Below are positions 8,186-16,621 of a DNA stretch of 64,000 nucleotides, piece after piece. How positions within the stretch are numbered: the first letter of the stretch is position 1; every line of letters starts with the position of its first letter. Below the pieces are notes generated by a model that saw only the letters and a program-made list of their open reading frames with translations, was not told the origin of the DNA and did not search any database. The stretch is taken from positions 1-64,000 of the forward strand of contig RDOG01000014.1 in the NCBI GenBank assembly GCA_011365055.1, given 5' to 3'. The position numbers and the translations under genes are program-made. The stretch comes from Promethearchaeota archaeon. GTDB lineage: Archaea > Asgardarchaeota > Lokiarchaeia > Helarchaeales > RDOG01.

Positions 8186-9328
8186 CTACTTGACGAAGAA
8201 TTGCACGTTTCCGCGCTCAGATATGTCTATGCCACCTTGTAACCCCAGATGATTTAAAATTATTTTAGCGACTTTCCAGCTCGTCTTCGTGAACTCAAAT
8301 CCCGTAGTCATAATCTGGTCTGGAATTTTCACCATAATGATGCGATCTTCCCCTTTTCCAGCAACAAGATCATGTGCAGGAAAATACCCTGCGATCTTGA
8401 ATCCATGATCTAAAAACAAGCGTTGTTCTTCAGGCTCATACGCACTGATGCATGCTTCAATGAACTTGATGTTTCTTTTTGCACAGAACATTAATAATTC
8501 TTCCAATAAAAAATATAAAACATCGGGGTGCCCTTGCGTGAATTCATCAATAGTCAAGCTCTCTGTGAATGGATTAATAGTTGTAGAGATGCTGGCAACG
8601 GTATTAGTAATGGTAAACGTGTGATAGTACTTTCCCGGCGTGAATGTGAATGTCAAGTCGCAATCTTTTCGTTCAATTTTTGGAACGTCAATAATGTCGT
8701 ATTCTTTACCCATCTTGACATATTGCTTGCGTGAGATCTCATAAAATGATTTGACTTCTGGTACCAGTTTCACATCGGTCCTCCGGTTCGTAAACGTCTC
8801 GTTCCAGATGAGTGTTTGGACCAGTTCAGATTCTCGGTCTCCAGTTCCTGTATCCATATCTACCATTAACGCAATAGGGCGAAAGCCTGCTTTTTCCAAC
8901 GCGCGTTGCATGGCAATATTGTCGGGCTCTGTTCTGGATTGTCCGAACCACATGCGAACTCTATCCTTGGTTTCCATCATGACTTCCATCATACACTTCA
9001 TTCCAATCTTGTTCATGACTCCTTTATCTTGCAGCTCGGGTAATAAGACCGTTCGACCGCCATAAATGCGTCCATGCTTAGCATTCAATAACATAACACC
9101 ACAACCGACAGGACGTTCGTTGCTATCAGCACATACTTTCCAGATGATGTTGGGATTATTCACTTGTTGTCGGATCCAATCAGGATCTTCATATTCTTTT
9201 AGAGGATACTGACCAGCATACACGATAGTAAAAATATGAGCCATTTCTTCGGCATCTTGTTCTTGTAAATCGCGCATGTGATACTTGAATGTTTCATTTG
9301 GATGGGTTATTTCTTCACTTAAGACCAT
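8186..9328 (-). CDS. Double GNAT-domain protein (380 aa)
   Basis: The N-terminal half (about residues 15-165) is a GNAT acyltransferase domain: LLPELQDKGVMNKIG near 97-111 fits motif A (Q-x-x-G) and NIAMQRALEKAGFRP near 138-152 fits motif B. The C-terminal half (about 215-330) has a second GNAT-like pattern ending FLDHGFKIAGYFPAHD, but without a clear acetyl-CoA loop, so it may be structural. First gene of the operon leading to the 815-residue surface protein. It starts at ATG 9326-9328 with GGTGG 5 nt upstream. Possibly it modifies a surface protein or glycan precursor; the substrate is unknown. Confidence 0.8.
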   Translation of the reverse strand: MVLSEEITHPNETFKYHMRDLQEQDAEEMAHIFTIVYAGQYPLKEYEDPDWIRQQVNNPNIIWKVCADSNERPVGCGVMLLNAKHGRIYGGRTVLLPELQDKGVMNKIGMKCMMEVMMETKDRVRMWFGQSRTEPDNIAMQRALEKAGFRPIALMVDMDTGTGDRESELVQTLIWNETFTNRRTDVKLVPEVKSFYEISRKQYVKMGKEYDIIDVPKIERKDCDLTFTFTPGKYYHTFTITNTVASISTTINPFTESLTIDEFTQGHPDVLYFLLEELLMFCAKRNIKFIEACISAYEPEEQRLFLDHGFKIAGYFPAHDLVAGKGEDRIIMVKIPDQIMTTGFEFTKTSWKVAKIILNHLGLQGGIDISERGNVQFFVK

Positions 9329-9344
9329 TCCAATCCACCTTTCC

Positions 9345-9480
9345 TAAGGCTGGCTGGAACAACAAGTGGAGTAACCACTAACCCAATGCAACCTGAAGTC
9401 AGGGCGATTCCGTCCAATCAGCCTTGGTTGAATACCTTTGGAATAACTTTTTTTATCTATACATTGATATCGCACCAAGT
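9345..9480 (-). promoter_or_regulatory. GC-richer leader with possible hairpins
   Basis: Upstream of the double-GNAT gene the DNA is unusually G+C rich for an intergenic stretch of this genome. On the minus strand it can form CCTGA-CT-TCAGG and GTGG-TTACT-CCAC hairpins within 100 nt of the start codon. No open frame fits. It may be a structured 5' leader or a small RNA; nothing matches a riboswitch class that I know. Confidence 0.35.
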
Positions 9481-9575
9481 TTTAAATACCAAAAGTTAAG
9501 TCTTCCCTACTAGTCCGAAAGTTTAACGTCGGGCATTTTCTTGCATTTCTCTCGTCGCTTGCGAGTTCCGCAACC

Positions 9576-9607
9576 GGCAAAAATTAAAAATTTTTTAACT
9601 TTTTGCC
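9576..9607 (-). terminator. Hairpin terminator with long T/A stem
   Basis: GGCAAAAATTAAAAA (9576-9590) pairs with TTTTTTAACTTTTTGCC (9591-9607) with a single bulged base. It lies about 100 nt after the stop of the gene ending at 9708 and before the operon starting at 9328. It is the obvious transcription stop between the two. The left part, with two C upstream, is repeated at 12364. Confidence 0.55.
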
Positions 9608-9707
9608 ATCTTTGTGGAAGAATAAGATCTCAACATTAAAAATAATATTCTAACTGATTAAAGTCAAATTACTTTTTATAGAAAGGTCTTTACCTTTAAT
9701 TTTGTTA

Positions 9708-10976
9708 TTATTGCTTCCGCTTAAGATAAAAATATAATATCAAAGCAGCTATTAATGCAGGGATGATCCACCATGCATTGAAACTACTTATAATTTGAGA
9801 TACTGGTTCTAAGCTTGATTCTACCGTCCCTAATGACCCGAACACGTCATAACAAAAATCACCGAACACATTTGTTTGATCTACCCACACAACGAACCCA
9901 GCATCCCGAGCGGATACGGATAATTCTTGCTGAACCACAGTAATGCCCTGCCGATAAGGACGCAATGGTAAAGACACACATCTGGTAGTAATGAAAGTTC
10001 CATTAATGCTAAATATGGATAAGTACACTTCGCGCAGTCCCATGAAAGCCTTGCTATACCCTATCAAGACATATGATGCATTTATTGCAACGTCCAAATA
10101 GGATGGTGAGATAGTCAGATCATCAGTTTTATGTATGAGAGAAAAAATACCATTCCTGAGCACGTGAACTTCCAAAACTGAAGCATCGATCTTAAACAAA
10201 TATAATGATTCATTATTATGAATGAAGGAATATGCATAACTTTCCGCAGGATCTGAACCAAGCAACATATTACCCGTGGTTTCTGTCCACGACATCAAGT
10301 TAGCTATAGTATGGGGAAATTTGAGTGTGCTTATGATGTAATAATACGTGTTATTATACATTATTCGGTCAGGATGCAGCCCATTGCGCTCATATAATCC
10401 TTCACTTACGATATGAACGGTTCCTAACGTGCTTGGGCCTAACCAGCGTGCTAAACAAGAGCATTCTTTTATACTCAAGTATCGGTAATAAGTAAATGCA
10501 ACATGGAGTGTGGAAGTAACATTGTCTATCAGTAAAGCTAACACACCTTCAAACAATTTCGTATTATACACATCTGTAAATAAGACTGATTCTTGATTCC
10601 AAGTGAAACTTGACAGGTTAAGTACCCGATTCATTATGAAGAATGAAGAGTCATTATAATAACTACAAATTACAATTAAAGTCTCTTGAAAAATCACTGC
10701 ATCATAAGCCTGCATCTCATTATGTTCAAAAATCATAGTAATATTTTCAGTTCCTGACTGATTCAAATAACATTTTATTGCATCTCCTTCCATCCATAAC
10801 ATAACAGTTATGTTGTCATGCTCTACCAGTTTTGGCATCCGACAATTCTCGGGATTTGCATCTGAAATCAAGAGCACGTTTCCATAAGAAGCATTGCCCG
10901 TGACAGGAATCGGGAATAAGGTAAGAATCAGACACCAAGTTATAAACACTATTAAAAATACTTTACTCTTGTTCAT
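9708..10976 (-). CDS. Secreted, C-terminally anchored protein (422 aa), possible beta-propeller
   Basis: Starts at ATG 10974-10976, which overlaps the stop of the upstream regulator gene as ATGA, with GAGG 9 nt upstream. Residues 6-27 form a signal peptide (FLIVFITWCLILTLFPIP). The body consists of repeated beta-strand units and many N-glycosylation sequons, similar in look to sialidase-like or other beta-propellers, though I see no Asp-box series. The C-terminus has a membrane helix (WWIIPALIAALILYFYL) and KRKQ. Translational coupling to the LAGLIDADG-derived regulator suggests that the two work together, for example as a surface protein and its controller. Function unknown. Confidence 0.75.
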   Translation of the reverse strand: MNKSKVFLIVFITWCLILTLFPIPVTGNASYGNVLLISDANPENCRMPKLVEHDNITVMLWMEGDAIKCYLNQSGTENITMIFEHNEMQAYDAVIFQETLIVICSYYNDSSFFIMNRVLNLSSFTWNQESVLFTDVYNTKLFEGVLALLIDNVTSTLHVAFTYYRYLSIKECSCLARWLGPSTLGTVHIVSEGLYERNGLHPDRIMYNNTYYYIISTLKFPHTIANLMSWTETTGNMLLGSDPAESYAYSFIHNNESLYLFKIDASVLEVHVLRNGIFSLIHKTDDLTISPSYLDVAINASYVLIGYSKAFMGLREVYLSIFSINGTFITTRCVSLPLRPYRQGITVVQQELSVSARDAGFVVWVDQTNVFGDFCYDVFGSLGTVESSLEPVSQIISSFNAWWIIPALIAALILYFYLKRKQ

Positions 10977-12205
10977 AATTCATACGCCTCTAAGTCAGTG
11001 GAATGGCACTCTGGACAATAAAATCCATCCTTATGCCAAGCTTCCAAGTATCCGAGTTGTTGGTCACAGTGTTGGCATTGGAAACTGAGCTCTTGAGATA
11101 TGTTTATAACAAGATCCAAATCTTCTTTGATTACTTTCTGTTTATAGCCAGAAATGACTCGAACGAATTCTTTCTTCCCTCTTGCAAAGTAATTGATAAA
11201 CCCCGCTTCTTCCAAGTGGTACAAGGCGCGTCGGATGTTGTTACTACTTGTGGACAGATGGTTCTCGAAGATCGTGTATTCAAGAACTTGATGATTCCTT
11301 GCATCATTTGATTGATCGGAATATAAATAACACAATCCCAATATAAATAGCGAGAGTTCTGATAAATCAATTGTCTTGATGTTGAAATCGCGATCTTGTT
11401 GTCTGAGCTTCCTGATCATCAAGTATGCTTGAATACGCAACGTATTCAACTCAAATAATTCAATTAAATGTAATAAATTCTTTATGCTATCTACATATAA
11501 GTAATTACAAGTGCCAGTGGGACGTTTCACGATTATTTTATTTGTTTTGATCCCGTAGTTTACTAATAATTCACGCATCTCATCGATAAATCTGCATTGC
11601 ATACCATCGCGTTTCAAGTACTTGCTCTTGATAATAAACCTAGGATATTTATAGACGCGGTTTCGCACAGTTAAGGAACATTTCTGTGAGTGTAAGTAGC
11701 CTTTAACCAGTTCTATTTTTAGATCTTCAGAAAAATAACTAGGAATATTTGGATTTTTCAAATTTAATCCTAAAATCTTGAAAAATCGATAAATAATAGG
11801 GGGAAGCTTCACAACATATTTGACTTGATATCTGTTCGAATATGCTTTATGCGTGCCCTTACGACGAAGCTTAGCGCGTTCCCATCGAAACGGAATCTCA
11901 TGCTGTTTGCAAAATTGTTGGATGTAAAGACGCGTTTCTTTTCGAACTGTCATAATTTTTTGGTTGCCATTAGTCCGGCTACTACCAAGAAGCAAGCCCC
12001 ATATGAAAGCATCTAATTTTGTTAATGTCAATTTATGTAATATTAATCGTTCATTAGAATTTTTATAGAACTTTAATTTGTATGTTTGAAAAATCGTTCT
12101 TTCTTTCCAAAACTTTACCCATTGTCCATTAGGGCGTTTAACATAAGTTGAACTTGAAGTTAATCTTTTACTTATTTCATCCTGTATTGCTACTGCTTCA
12201 TTCAA
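10973..12205 (-). CDS. LAGLIDADG-like protein with winged helix and zinc ribbon, probably a regulator
   Basis: A 410-residue protein. Two LAGLIDADG-type helices are visible: LDAFIWGLLLGSSRTNG (about residues 64-80) and KIELVKGYLHSQKCSL (about 163-178). In active homing endonucleases each helix ends in a metal-binding Asp or Glu; here serine takes that place in both. Around residues 285-350 is a winged-helix-like segment (NNIRRALYHLEEAGFINYF), and the C-terminus has a zinc ribbon, CQHC near 377 and CPEC near 398. Loss of both catalytic acids plus DNA-binding modules recalls bacterial WhiA. The start is uncertain: TTG 12203-12205 has only a weak ribosome site. It overlaps the next gene by 4 nt. 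Confidence 0.7.
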   Translation of the reverse strand: MNEAVAIQDEISKRLTSSSTYVKRPNGQWVKFWKERTIFQTYKLKFYKNSNERLILHKLTLTKLDAFIWGLLLGSSRTNGNQKIMTVRKETRLYIQQFCKQHEIPFRWERAKLRRKGTHKAYSNRYQVKYVVKLPPIIYRFFKILGLNLKNPNIPSYFSEDLKIELVKGYLHSQKCSLTVRNRVYKYPRFIIKSKYLKRDGMQCRFIDEMRELLVNYGIKTNKIIVKRPTGTCNYLYVDSIKNLLHLIELFELNTLRIQAYLMIRKLRQQDRDFNIKTIDLSELSLFILGLCYLYSDQSNDARNHQVLEYTIFENHLSTSSNNIRRALYHLEEAGFINYFARGKKEFVRVISGYKQKVIKEDLDLVINISQELSFQCQHCDQQLGYLEAWHKDGFYCPECHSTDLEAYEL

Positions 12206-12446
12206 TATATTTCAGAGCTTCCCGCCGGGAAAGCTCCAGTCTTCCCACGATCTAGATCTTAGTAACATGCTTTAAATAGAAAATCTTGTCTTCCTACAAG
12301 ATCGCCATGATGACTTCAAGCAGCCATCTAAATGCATTTTTGGAAAAAAAAAAATTTTAAATCCCGGCAAAAATTAAAAATTTTTTTACAAAAGTCCACT
12401 TGAGTTTCTGGAGACGGAGAAAAGAAAAAGGCACATGATGAACGCG
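12206..12446 (-). promoter_or_regulatory. Leader region with inverted repeats and a shared 23-bp repeat
   Basis: Three items lie here. A GC-rich inverted repeat at 12215-12236 (arms GAGCTTCCC and GGGAAAGCTC, loop of 3) is immediately upstream of the TTG start at 12205. A perfect 7-bp inverted repeat, ATCTTGT and ACAAGAT, is at 12283-12302. The 23-bp sequence at 12364-12386 is identical to 9574-9596. Together they look like a terminator for the upstream gene plus control elements for the regulator operon. Confidence 0.45.
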
Positions 12447-13256
12447 TTAATCCAACGTTGCATAGTCATCATCATCAAATTGGTGGTCTCGGTTATCTAG
12501 TCCTGCAGAAAAAAATTGTTCCAACTCCTCGTCATTCAACTGGTCCGTTGGAAAGGTCATTTTCATCTTGATAGGGTGATCCAGCCTGCTGGGGTGACAT
12601 TTTCTTGCAATGATCAAGAATGTGATAAGACACATGAACATACTTCCGAATAGCGCAAGGAAATATCCGTAGTAATATTGAAGCATAAAAAATAAGATTA
12701 TTGATACGATCAACGTGCTGATAGTCAAGCTCCCTGCACGCGGGTTTATTCCAAATTGCTTGCTTAACACGTTCAAGTCTTGTACGGATGGTAGTTGTCC
12801 CAGAAGTAGCGATCCAAGAACAATCAGGATCGCCACTTTCAAGTAAGCATCCAGTAGCGTCTCACCTAATATGGTATAAAACCAATATAATGCAACCATA
12901 AGCGCGGTGCTTAAGATGATGGGACCAATGACTACAAACAACATTGCTACGACATTACCGTTCGGACGAACTTTAACTTCACCATAAGGAAATCCATGTT
13001 CATCCCAGCTCAACCATGTGACGTGACCAATTTCTATATTGCACGATTTACATGCAAGATAATGTCCAGCTTCGTGAATCGCGATCCCAACCATAGTTAA
13101 ATAACTAATTATCTTAACTACTCGTCGGACTCGCACTGAGTTTTTATTTAATTTGATAAAGAGCACTAAAAACAAGTCAAATATCAGAGATGCAGTTATT
13201 GTAACTATAAAGCAGCCGATTGCATAAAATGCTAGCAATTCTAGTCCCTGAAGCAT
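12447..13256 (-). CDS. M50 / site-2-protease-like intramembrane metalloprotease (269 aa)
   Basis: M50 proteases cut membrane-embedded substrates, often to release regulators. The zinc motif HEAGH (about residues 61-65) lies in a membrane segment, and the second motif PSVQDLNVL (about 155-163) supplies the usual aspartate ligand. There are five or six membrane helices and an acidic Asp-rich cytosolic C-terminus. Start ATG 13254-13256 overlaps the upstream stop as TGATG, with GGAGGT 6 nt upstream; a TTG three bases earlier is less likely. The gene is coupled to a 179-residue unknown protein and is followed by the regulator operon. It might cleave one of the nearby anchored proteins, but that is only inference. 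Confidence 0.8.
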   Translation of the reverse strand: MLQGLELLAFYAIGCFIVTITASLIFDLFLVLFIKLNKNSVRVRRVVKIISYLTMVGIAIHEAGHYLACKSCNIEIGHVTWLSWDEHGFPYGEVKVRPNGNVVAMLFVVIGPIILSTALMVALYWFYTILGETLLDAYLKVAILIVLGSLLLGQLPSVQDLNVLSKQFGINPRAGSLTISTLIVSIILFFMLQYYYGYFLALFGSMFMCLITFLIIARKCHPSRLDHPIKMKMTFPTDQLNDEELEQFFSAGLDNRDHQFDDDDYATLD

Positions 13257-13795
13257 CAAGGTACCTCCATGTATTTAAATTCCGCTTGAAATCTGTGTTT
13301 CCAGATTTCCAATTCTTTTAATAAACATGCTCGGTTATGCTTTACGCACTTATCATAATATTCTGGCCAAGTATCAACGACCAATTCACCATGTCCATGA
13401 AACGGATCACCAAAATTTGAGATCCTAAATAATTTTACAGCGGACCGCTTACTTTCGTACCGCCAGGCATTCAATTCCTTGAATTTGATAGTCATTCCGA
13501 ATCGCGCCTTAATGATGCCTTGCTCAAAAATGCAATTAAAAGCCCACAACGGGCGCGGAAGCTTTCGCAAATCACATTTAATGACGTCCAATAACTCATC
13601 AATATCATCCACGTGTGTTATGTACTTGATTATCATGCCTTGATTAGTTATTACACCAAAAATCACAGGGTATACTTCTTTATATTGCATGTAGTTCTTG
13701 TATCGCTTGTTAAATTTACCAATAGTCTCTAAATCTATGATGGTTCCTATTTTGAAATACCATTCTGGCTCTTCATGTTTGAATATCATATTCAT
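13256..13795 (-). CDS. Uncharacterised protein, possibly RNase H-like fold (179 aa)
   Basis: Starts at ATG 13793-13795 (a TTG precedes it directly) and overlaps the protease gene by TGATG. The N-terminal IGTIIDLETIG near residues 17-27 looks like the D-x-E strand of DEDD exonucleases or RNase H-like nucleases. Later PLWAFNCIFEQG (about 102-113) and VKHNRACLLKELEIW (about 150-164) sit where further motifs would be, but the expected second aspartate and the final catalytic residue are not clear. It has no signal peptide or membrane segment. It could be an inactive nuclease-like protein. The gene is first in its two-gene operon. Confidence 0.6.
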   Translation of the reverse strand: MNMIFKHEEPEWYFKIGTIIDLETIGKFNKRYKNYMQYKEVYPVIFGVITNQGMIIKYITHVDDIDELLDVIKCDLRKLPRPLWAFNCIFEQGIIKARFGMTIKFKELNAWRYESKRSAVKLFRISNFGDPFHGHGELVVDTWPEYYDKCVKHNRACLLKELEIWKHRFQAEFKYMEVP

Positions 13796-13949
13796 CAAAA
13801 AAAATCGGGTAAAATCTTAACTTTTTAAAGGTTATGTCTTGCTTGATAGAGTGCAGGAAGTGGCTGAAAAATAAAAAAATACGAGGGAATTAAGTTTTTT
13901 CTAGTAATCTCTTATTCTAGAATCGTCAATCCTGAATTATTTCTGTTTC

Positions 13950-14189
13950 TCACAGTGGTAGCATTTTCAAAAGCTTGAGGAAAATTTCGAGGATATTGTG
14001 GAGAATCTCAAGGAGAACCAAGCGCGTGTTCGGGTCAACAATGCAAATAATCACCACGATCCCGATAAGGAAAACCATAATGATTAGAAGTACTTTTAAA
14101 AAAAAGATGAGCTTTTTTTCTCGTTTTTCACAAAGTTTTTTTTCGCATTCGAAATCGCCTTCAGGACAAGAATTGTTTATTGTTATCAT
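13950..14189 (-). CDS. Small single-helix membrane protein (79 aa)
   Basis: An N-terminal polar part contains CPEGDFECEKKLCEKREKK (three cysteines, then charged residues), followed by a strong membrane helix (about residues 28-50) and an amphipathic C-terminal helix rich in Leu. The cysteine-and-lysine N-terminus before a helix suggests a cytosolic zinc- or redox-active head. ATG at 14187-14189; no strong ribosome site. A frame on the other strand overlaps it (13975-14217) but has poorer composition. Real gene likely; function unknown. Confidence 0.55.
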   Translation of the reverse strand: MITINNSCPEGDFECEKKLCEKREKKLIFFLKVLLIIMVFLIGIVVIICIVDPNTRLVLLEILHNILEIFLKLLKMLPL

Positions 14190-14264
14190 GATGGATTATT
14201 CAATGATATGCTTTTAAGTCTTAAAATATGACAACGCAAAAATAGCTAGTTCACTTAGTTATCA

Positions 14265-15872
14265 TCAATAATTCCAGATTTTGTCTAACCGAGAGATAGT
14301 TAGATTTTTTCCAATCTTAGAAAATGTCTTGGTTACAGGATCAAAAAATGCCGTGGGTGTATCGTGTATGAACAGTTCCATTAAAATCACGGGTTTAATT
14401 TCGAGGTGAAATATCATAGGAAAGTGCGTTTCTACGTGGTTTATATACTTATAAAACGTTTGGACATCTTCTCTCGTGATCAAAGTGTGCACGTGAATGA
14501 ATGGTGGTTTAGTTCCATTTATTGGCATCGCTAACATGAAACTTTTGAAAGGAAATGTCTTGAAAAGATCCATAAAAAAGTTTACATGCCAATCCAACAT
14601 TACATTTCCTGGTGGCTCGAATGTAACGTAGAAATGGAGCCCTGCAATAGTTCCCGCTGATCCAAACATCGGTTCGTATTCGAAATAGGGTGTGTAGCTG
14701 TCAAAAAATGCTTTTTGCTTGTGTTTTGTTAAACCTGTCAATTCTCGAAGATGCTTGATTGAAAATACCGCGTTCAAGCCTTGTGCCCAAATTATGCGCA
14801 AGAAATCTTCGTTAATTTCACTCGGAGGTACTGGTGGGAGCTTAGTAGTTGGAATCGTTTGGTACTCCTCGGTAGATCCAGCCATTCGATCATATTTTTC
14901 AATGATTCCTTCGAAGCTGGATTTGAGAAATGATTCGTTCAAGACCATCTCTCCATCTTCTGAAAAATGATCTTGGGATAAGTTCGAATCAAAAATGTTC
15001 CCGCTTTCAGGGTGCCGAAGGGTAGTGAGTTTATAGAGTGTGCTCGTGATACCCTCTAACTTAGCTTTTTTTTGCTTAATAATTGAAAGCGCTTGCGATG
15101 ATTCCGCTAAAAATACAGAATAAGATTGTAACGACAATGGACTTGTCCTAACAATCGTATTTTTACCCCAAAAGCCCGTTCCATCGATTATTATTGGAGG
15201 TGTGCAGACAAGTAAGTAATTATCAAGTCCGATATATTCATACTGAAATCTACTAAAATAGCGAAATCCCATAACAACCAAGTTGTCCAAATATTTTTTT
15301 ACGGTTGGGTAAGTAAAATGCAATTTATCGGCTAATTGCTTCCTATATGCAGCTAAGTGGTTTAACCTGGTGTGAATACTTGCGACTTCGCGAGTCTTAT
15401 GGTCTAATTTGAGCAATTCTACATAATCACGCTCTCTAAACATAATGAATTGGACGTAAAACCGGAATTCAAACAATTCTAAAGGTCTATTGATGCCAAA
15501 TTTATCATTATAAGTTTTTAATTCCTTAAAAAATGCGACCAGCTCAGATAACAATCCAATAAAGGAGGGTCGTGCACCCAAGAACGTCCAAAAAGCAGGA
15601 GTATACGATCCAGAACGTAGTTCAAATAATTCTACATGGAATTGCAAATTATATGCATTTAAAAGATACGTGAACATGTCTCCATATCCAATTTTAATAG
15701 TGCCTTCTTGAGATAGTTTCTGCTTGAAATATTCAAATACAAGATATAAGTCATCCCAAGGATTTAACGTGCATCTAATTAGTGGAAAGTCTTTTACGAA
15801 CTCAGCCTTGCTTTTTCCAGTCAAATTTGCATCTACCAACGATTGTAATTTGTCGCGCAAATAATCTTGCAT
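14265..15872 (-). CDS. Uncharacterised protein with helix-turn-helix segments (535 aa)
   Basis: Soluble protein. A helix-turn-helix-like segment is visible at about residues 175-200 (LADKLHFTYPTVKKYLDNLV), the pattern of a MarR/Lrp-type winged helix. A second possible one is near residues 380-395 (LRELTGLTKHKQKAFF). A C-terminal alpha/beta stretch follows, with FHVHTL-like strands. It may be a transcription regulator with a ligand domain, but I do not recognise the family. ATG 15870-15872 follows the upstream stop directly (TGAATG) with AGGAGG 8 nt upstream, so it is co-translated with the 211-residue gene. Confidence 0.7.
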   Translation of the reverse strand: MQDYLRDKLQSLVDANLTGKSKAEFVKDFPLIRCTLNPWDDLYLVFEYFKQKLSQEGTIKIGYGDMFTYLLNAYNLQFHVELFELRSGSYTPAFWTFLGARPSFIGLLSELVAFFKELKTYNDKFGINRPLELFEFRFYVQFIMFRERDYVELLKLDHKTREVASIHTRLNHLAAYRKQLADKLHFTYPTVKKYLDNLVVMGFRYFSRFQYEYIGLDNYLLVCTPPIIIDGTGFWGKNTIVRTSPLSLQSYSVFLAESSQALSIIKQKKAKLEGITSTLYKLTTLRHPESGNIFDSNLSQDHFSEDGEMVLNESFLKSSFEGIIEKYDRMAGSTEEYQTIPTTKLPPVPPSEINEDFLRIIWAQGLNAVFSIKHLRELTGLTKHKQKAFFDSYTPYFEYEPMFGSAGTIAGLHFYVTFEPPGNVMLDWHVNFFMDLFKTFPFKSFMLAMPINGTKPPFIHVHTLITREDVQTFYKYINHVETHFPMIFHLEIKPVILMELFIHDTPTAFFDPVTKTFSKIGKNLTISRLDKIWNY

Positions 15873-16508
15873 TCATAAGCCTCCTATTTTATATTCTTCC
15901 ACATCCATCACGGCTCCTCCTTGTTCTTCAATAAAAGTAGGTGCATATGGTGGTTCAAACAAGCAAAATAAATAACTTTCCTTCTCATTAACAAGCTCTC
16001 TTAAACAAGAAAATGGGCTCCGATCCATAAGCAATTTTAATCTTGCTACAGATCGTGCTTCTTTTAAAGGCATTTCAATACAGCGTAGGCAGGTGGGTGG
16101 AACAATCATCTCTGTTGTATAAACCAGATTTGATTGGAATGACGTGTAAGGATCTGTTACAAGTTCAAACAGATGAAGAGTAAGAAATATCTTCAAATCT
16201 GCATTAAATATGGAAACGTTTTGAACGTGAAAGTTCTTCCCATCCTTGTATAGATTTTTCACTTCGTATATATCGGTGAATTGTTGTGATGTAAAAAAAT
16301 CGGTAAAATCTGGTTCAAGATCCGTTGGAATAGAAAAAAAATAATAGTATTTCCGTTCCGATCCCATTCTTGTTATTAATCTATCTATAATATTTGGATA
16401 AAAACGCACTGTTTCAGCGCTTTCCTTGATTTTAAATTCACGTTTTACAAGTAAATGTTTCATATTCTTATGCAAATCAGGATTAAAATAAGAGTCTGGA
16501 GTCATCAT
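15873..16508 (-). CDS. Uncharacterised protein (211 aa)
   Basis: Starts at ATG 16506-16508 (a second ATG follows) with AAGGA 6 nt upstream and ends immediately before the 535-residue gene. It is soluble, with aromatic-rich alpha/beta composition and a CLRC pair near residue 140 (PPTCLRCIEMP). The C-terminus is Glu- and Gly-rich (EEYKIGGL). No family recognised. The invariant spacing to its neighbour suggests that the two proteins form a complex or share a regulatory role. Confidence 0.7.
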   Translation of the reverse strand: MMTPDSYFNPDLHKNMKHLLVKREFKIKESAETVRFYPNIIDRLITRMGSERKYYYFFSIPTDLEPDFTDFFTSQQFTDIYEVKNLYKDGKNFHVQNVSIFNADLKIFLTLHLFELVTDPYTSFQSNLVYTTEMIVPPTCLRCIEMPLKEARSVARLKLLMDRSPFSCLRELVNEKESYLFCLFEPPYAPTFIEEQGGAVMDVEEYKIGGL

Positions 16509-16621
16509 AGCATTCCTTTATTTTGACATAATGTTTAATGAGATATTTAATGGAATAAATTCGTATATTATTTATTTGATTCAGTTAATATAAGATATAA
16601 TCTCGAACGCTAACATTAATA

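Noticed and set aside
10973..12205. Active homing endonuclease or mobile intron/intein
   Set aside because: Both catalytic acidic residues are replaced by serine, the protein is not inserted in another gene, and DNA-binding modules are attached.
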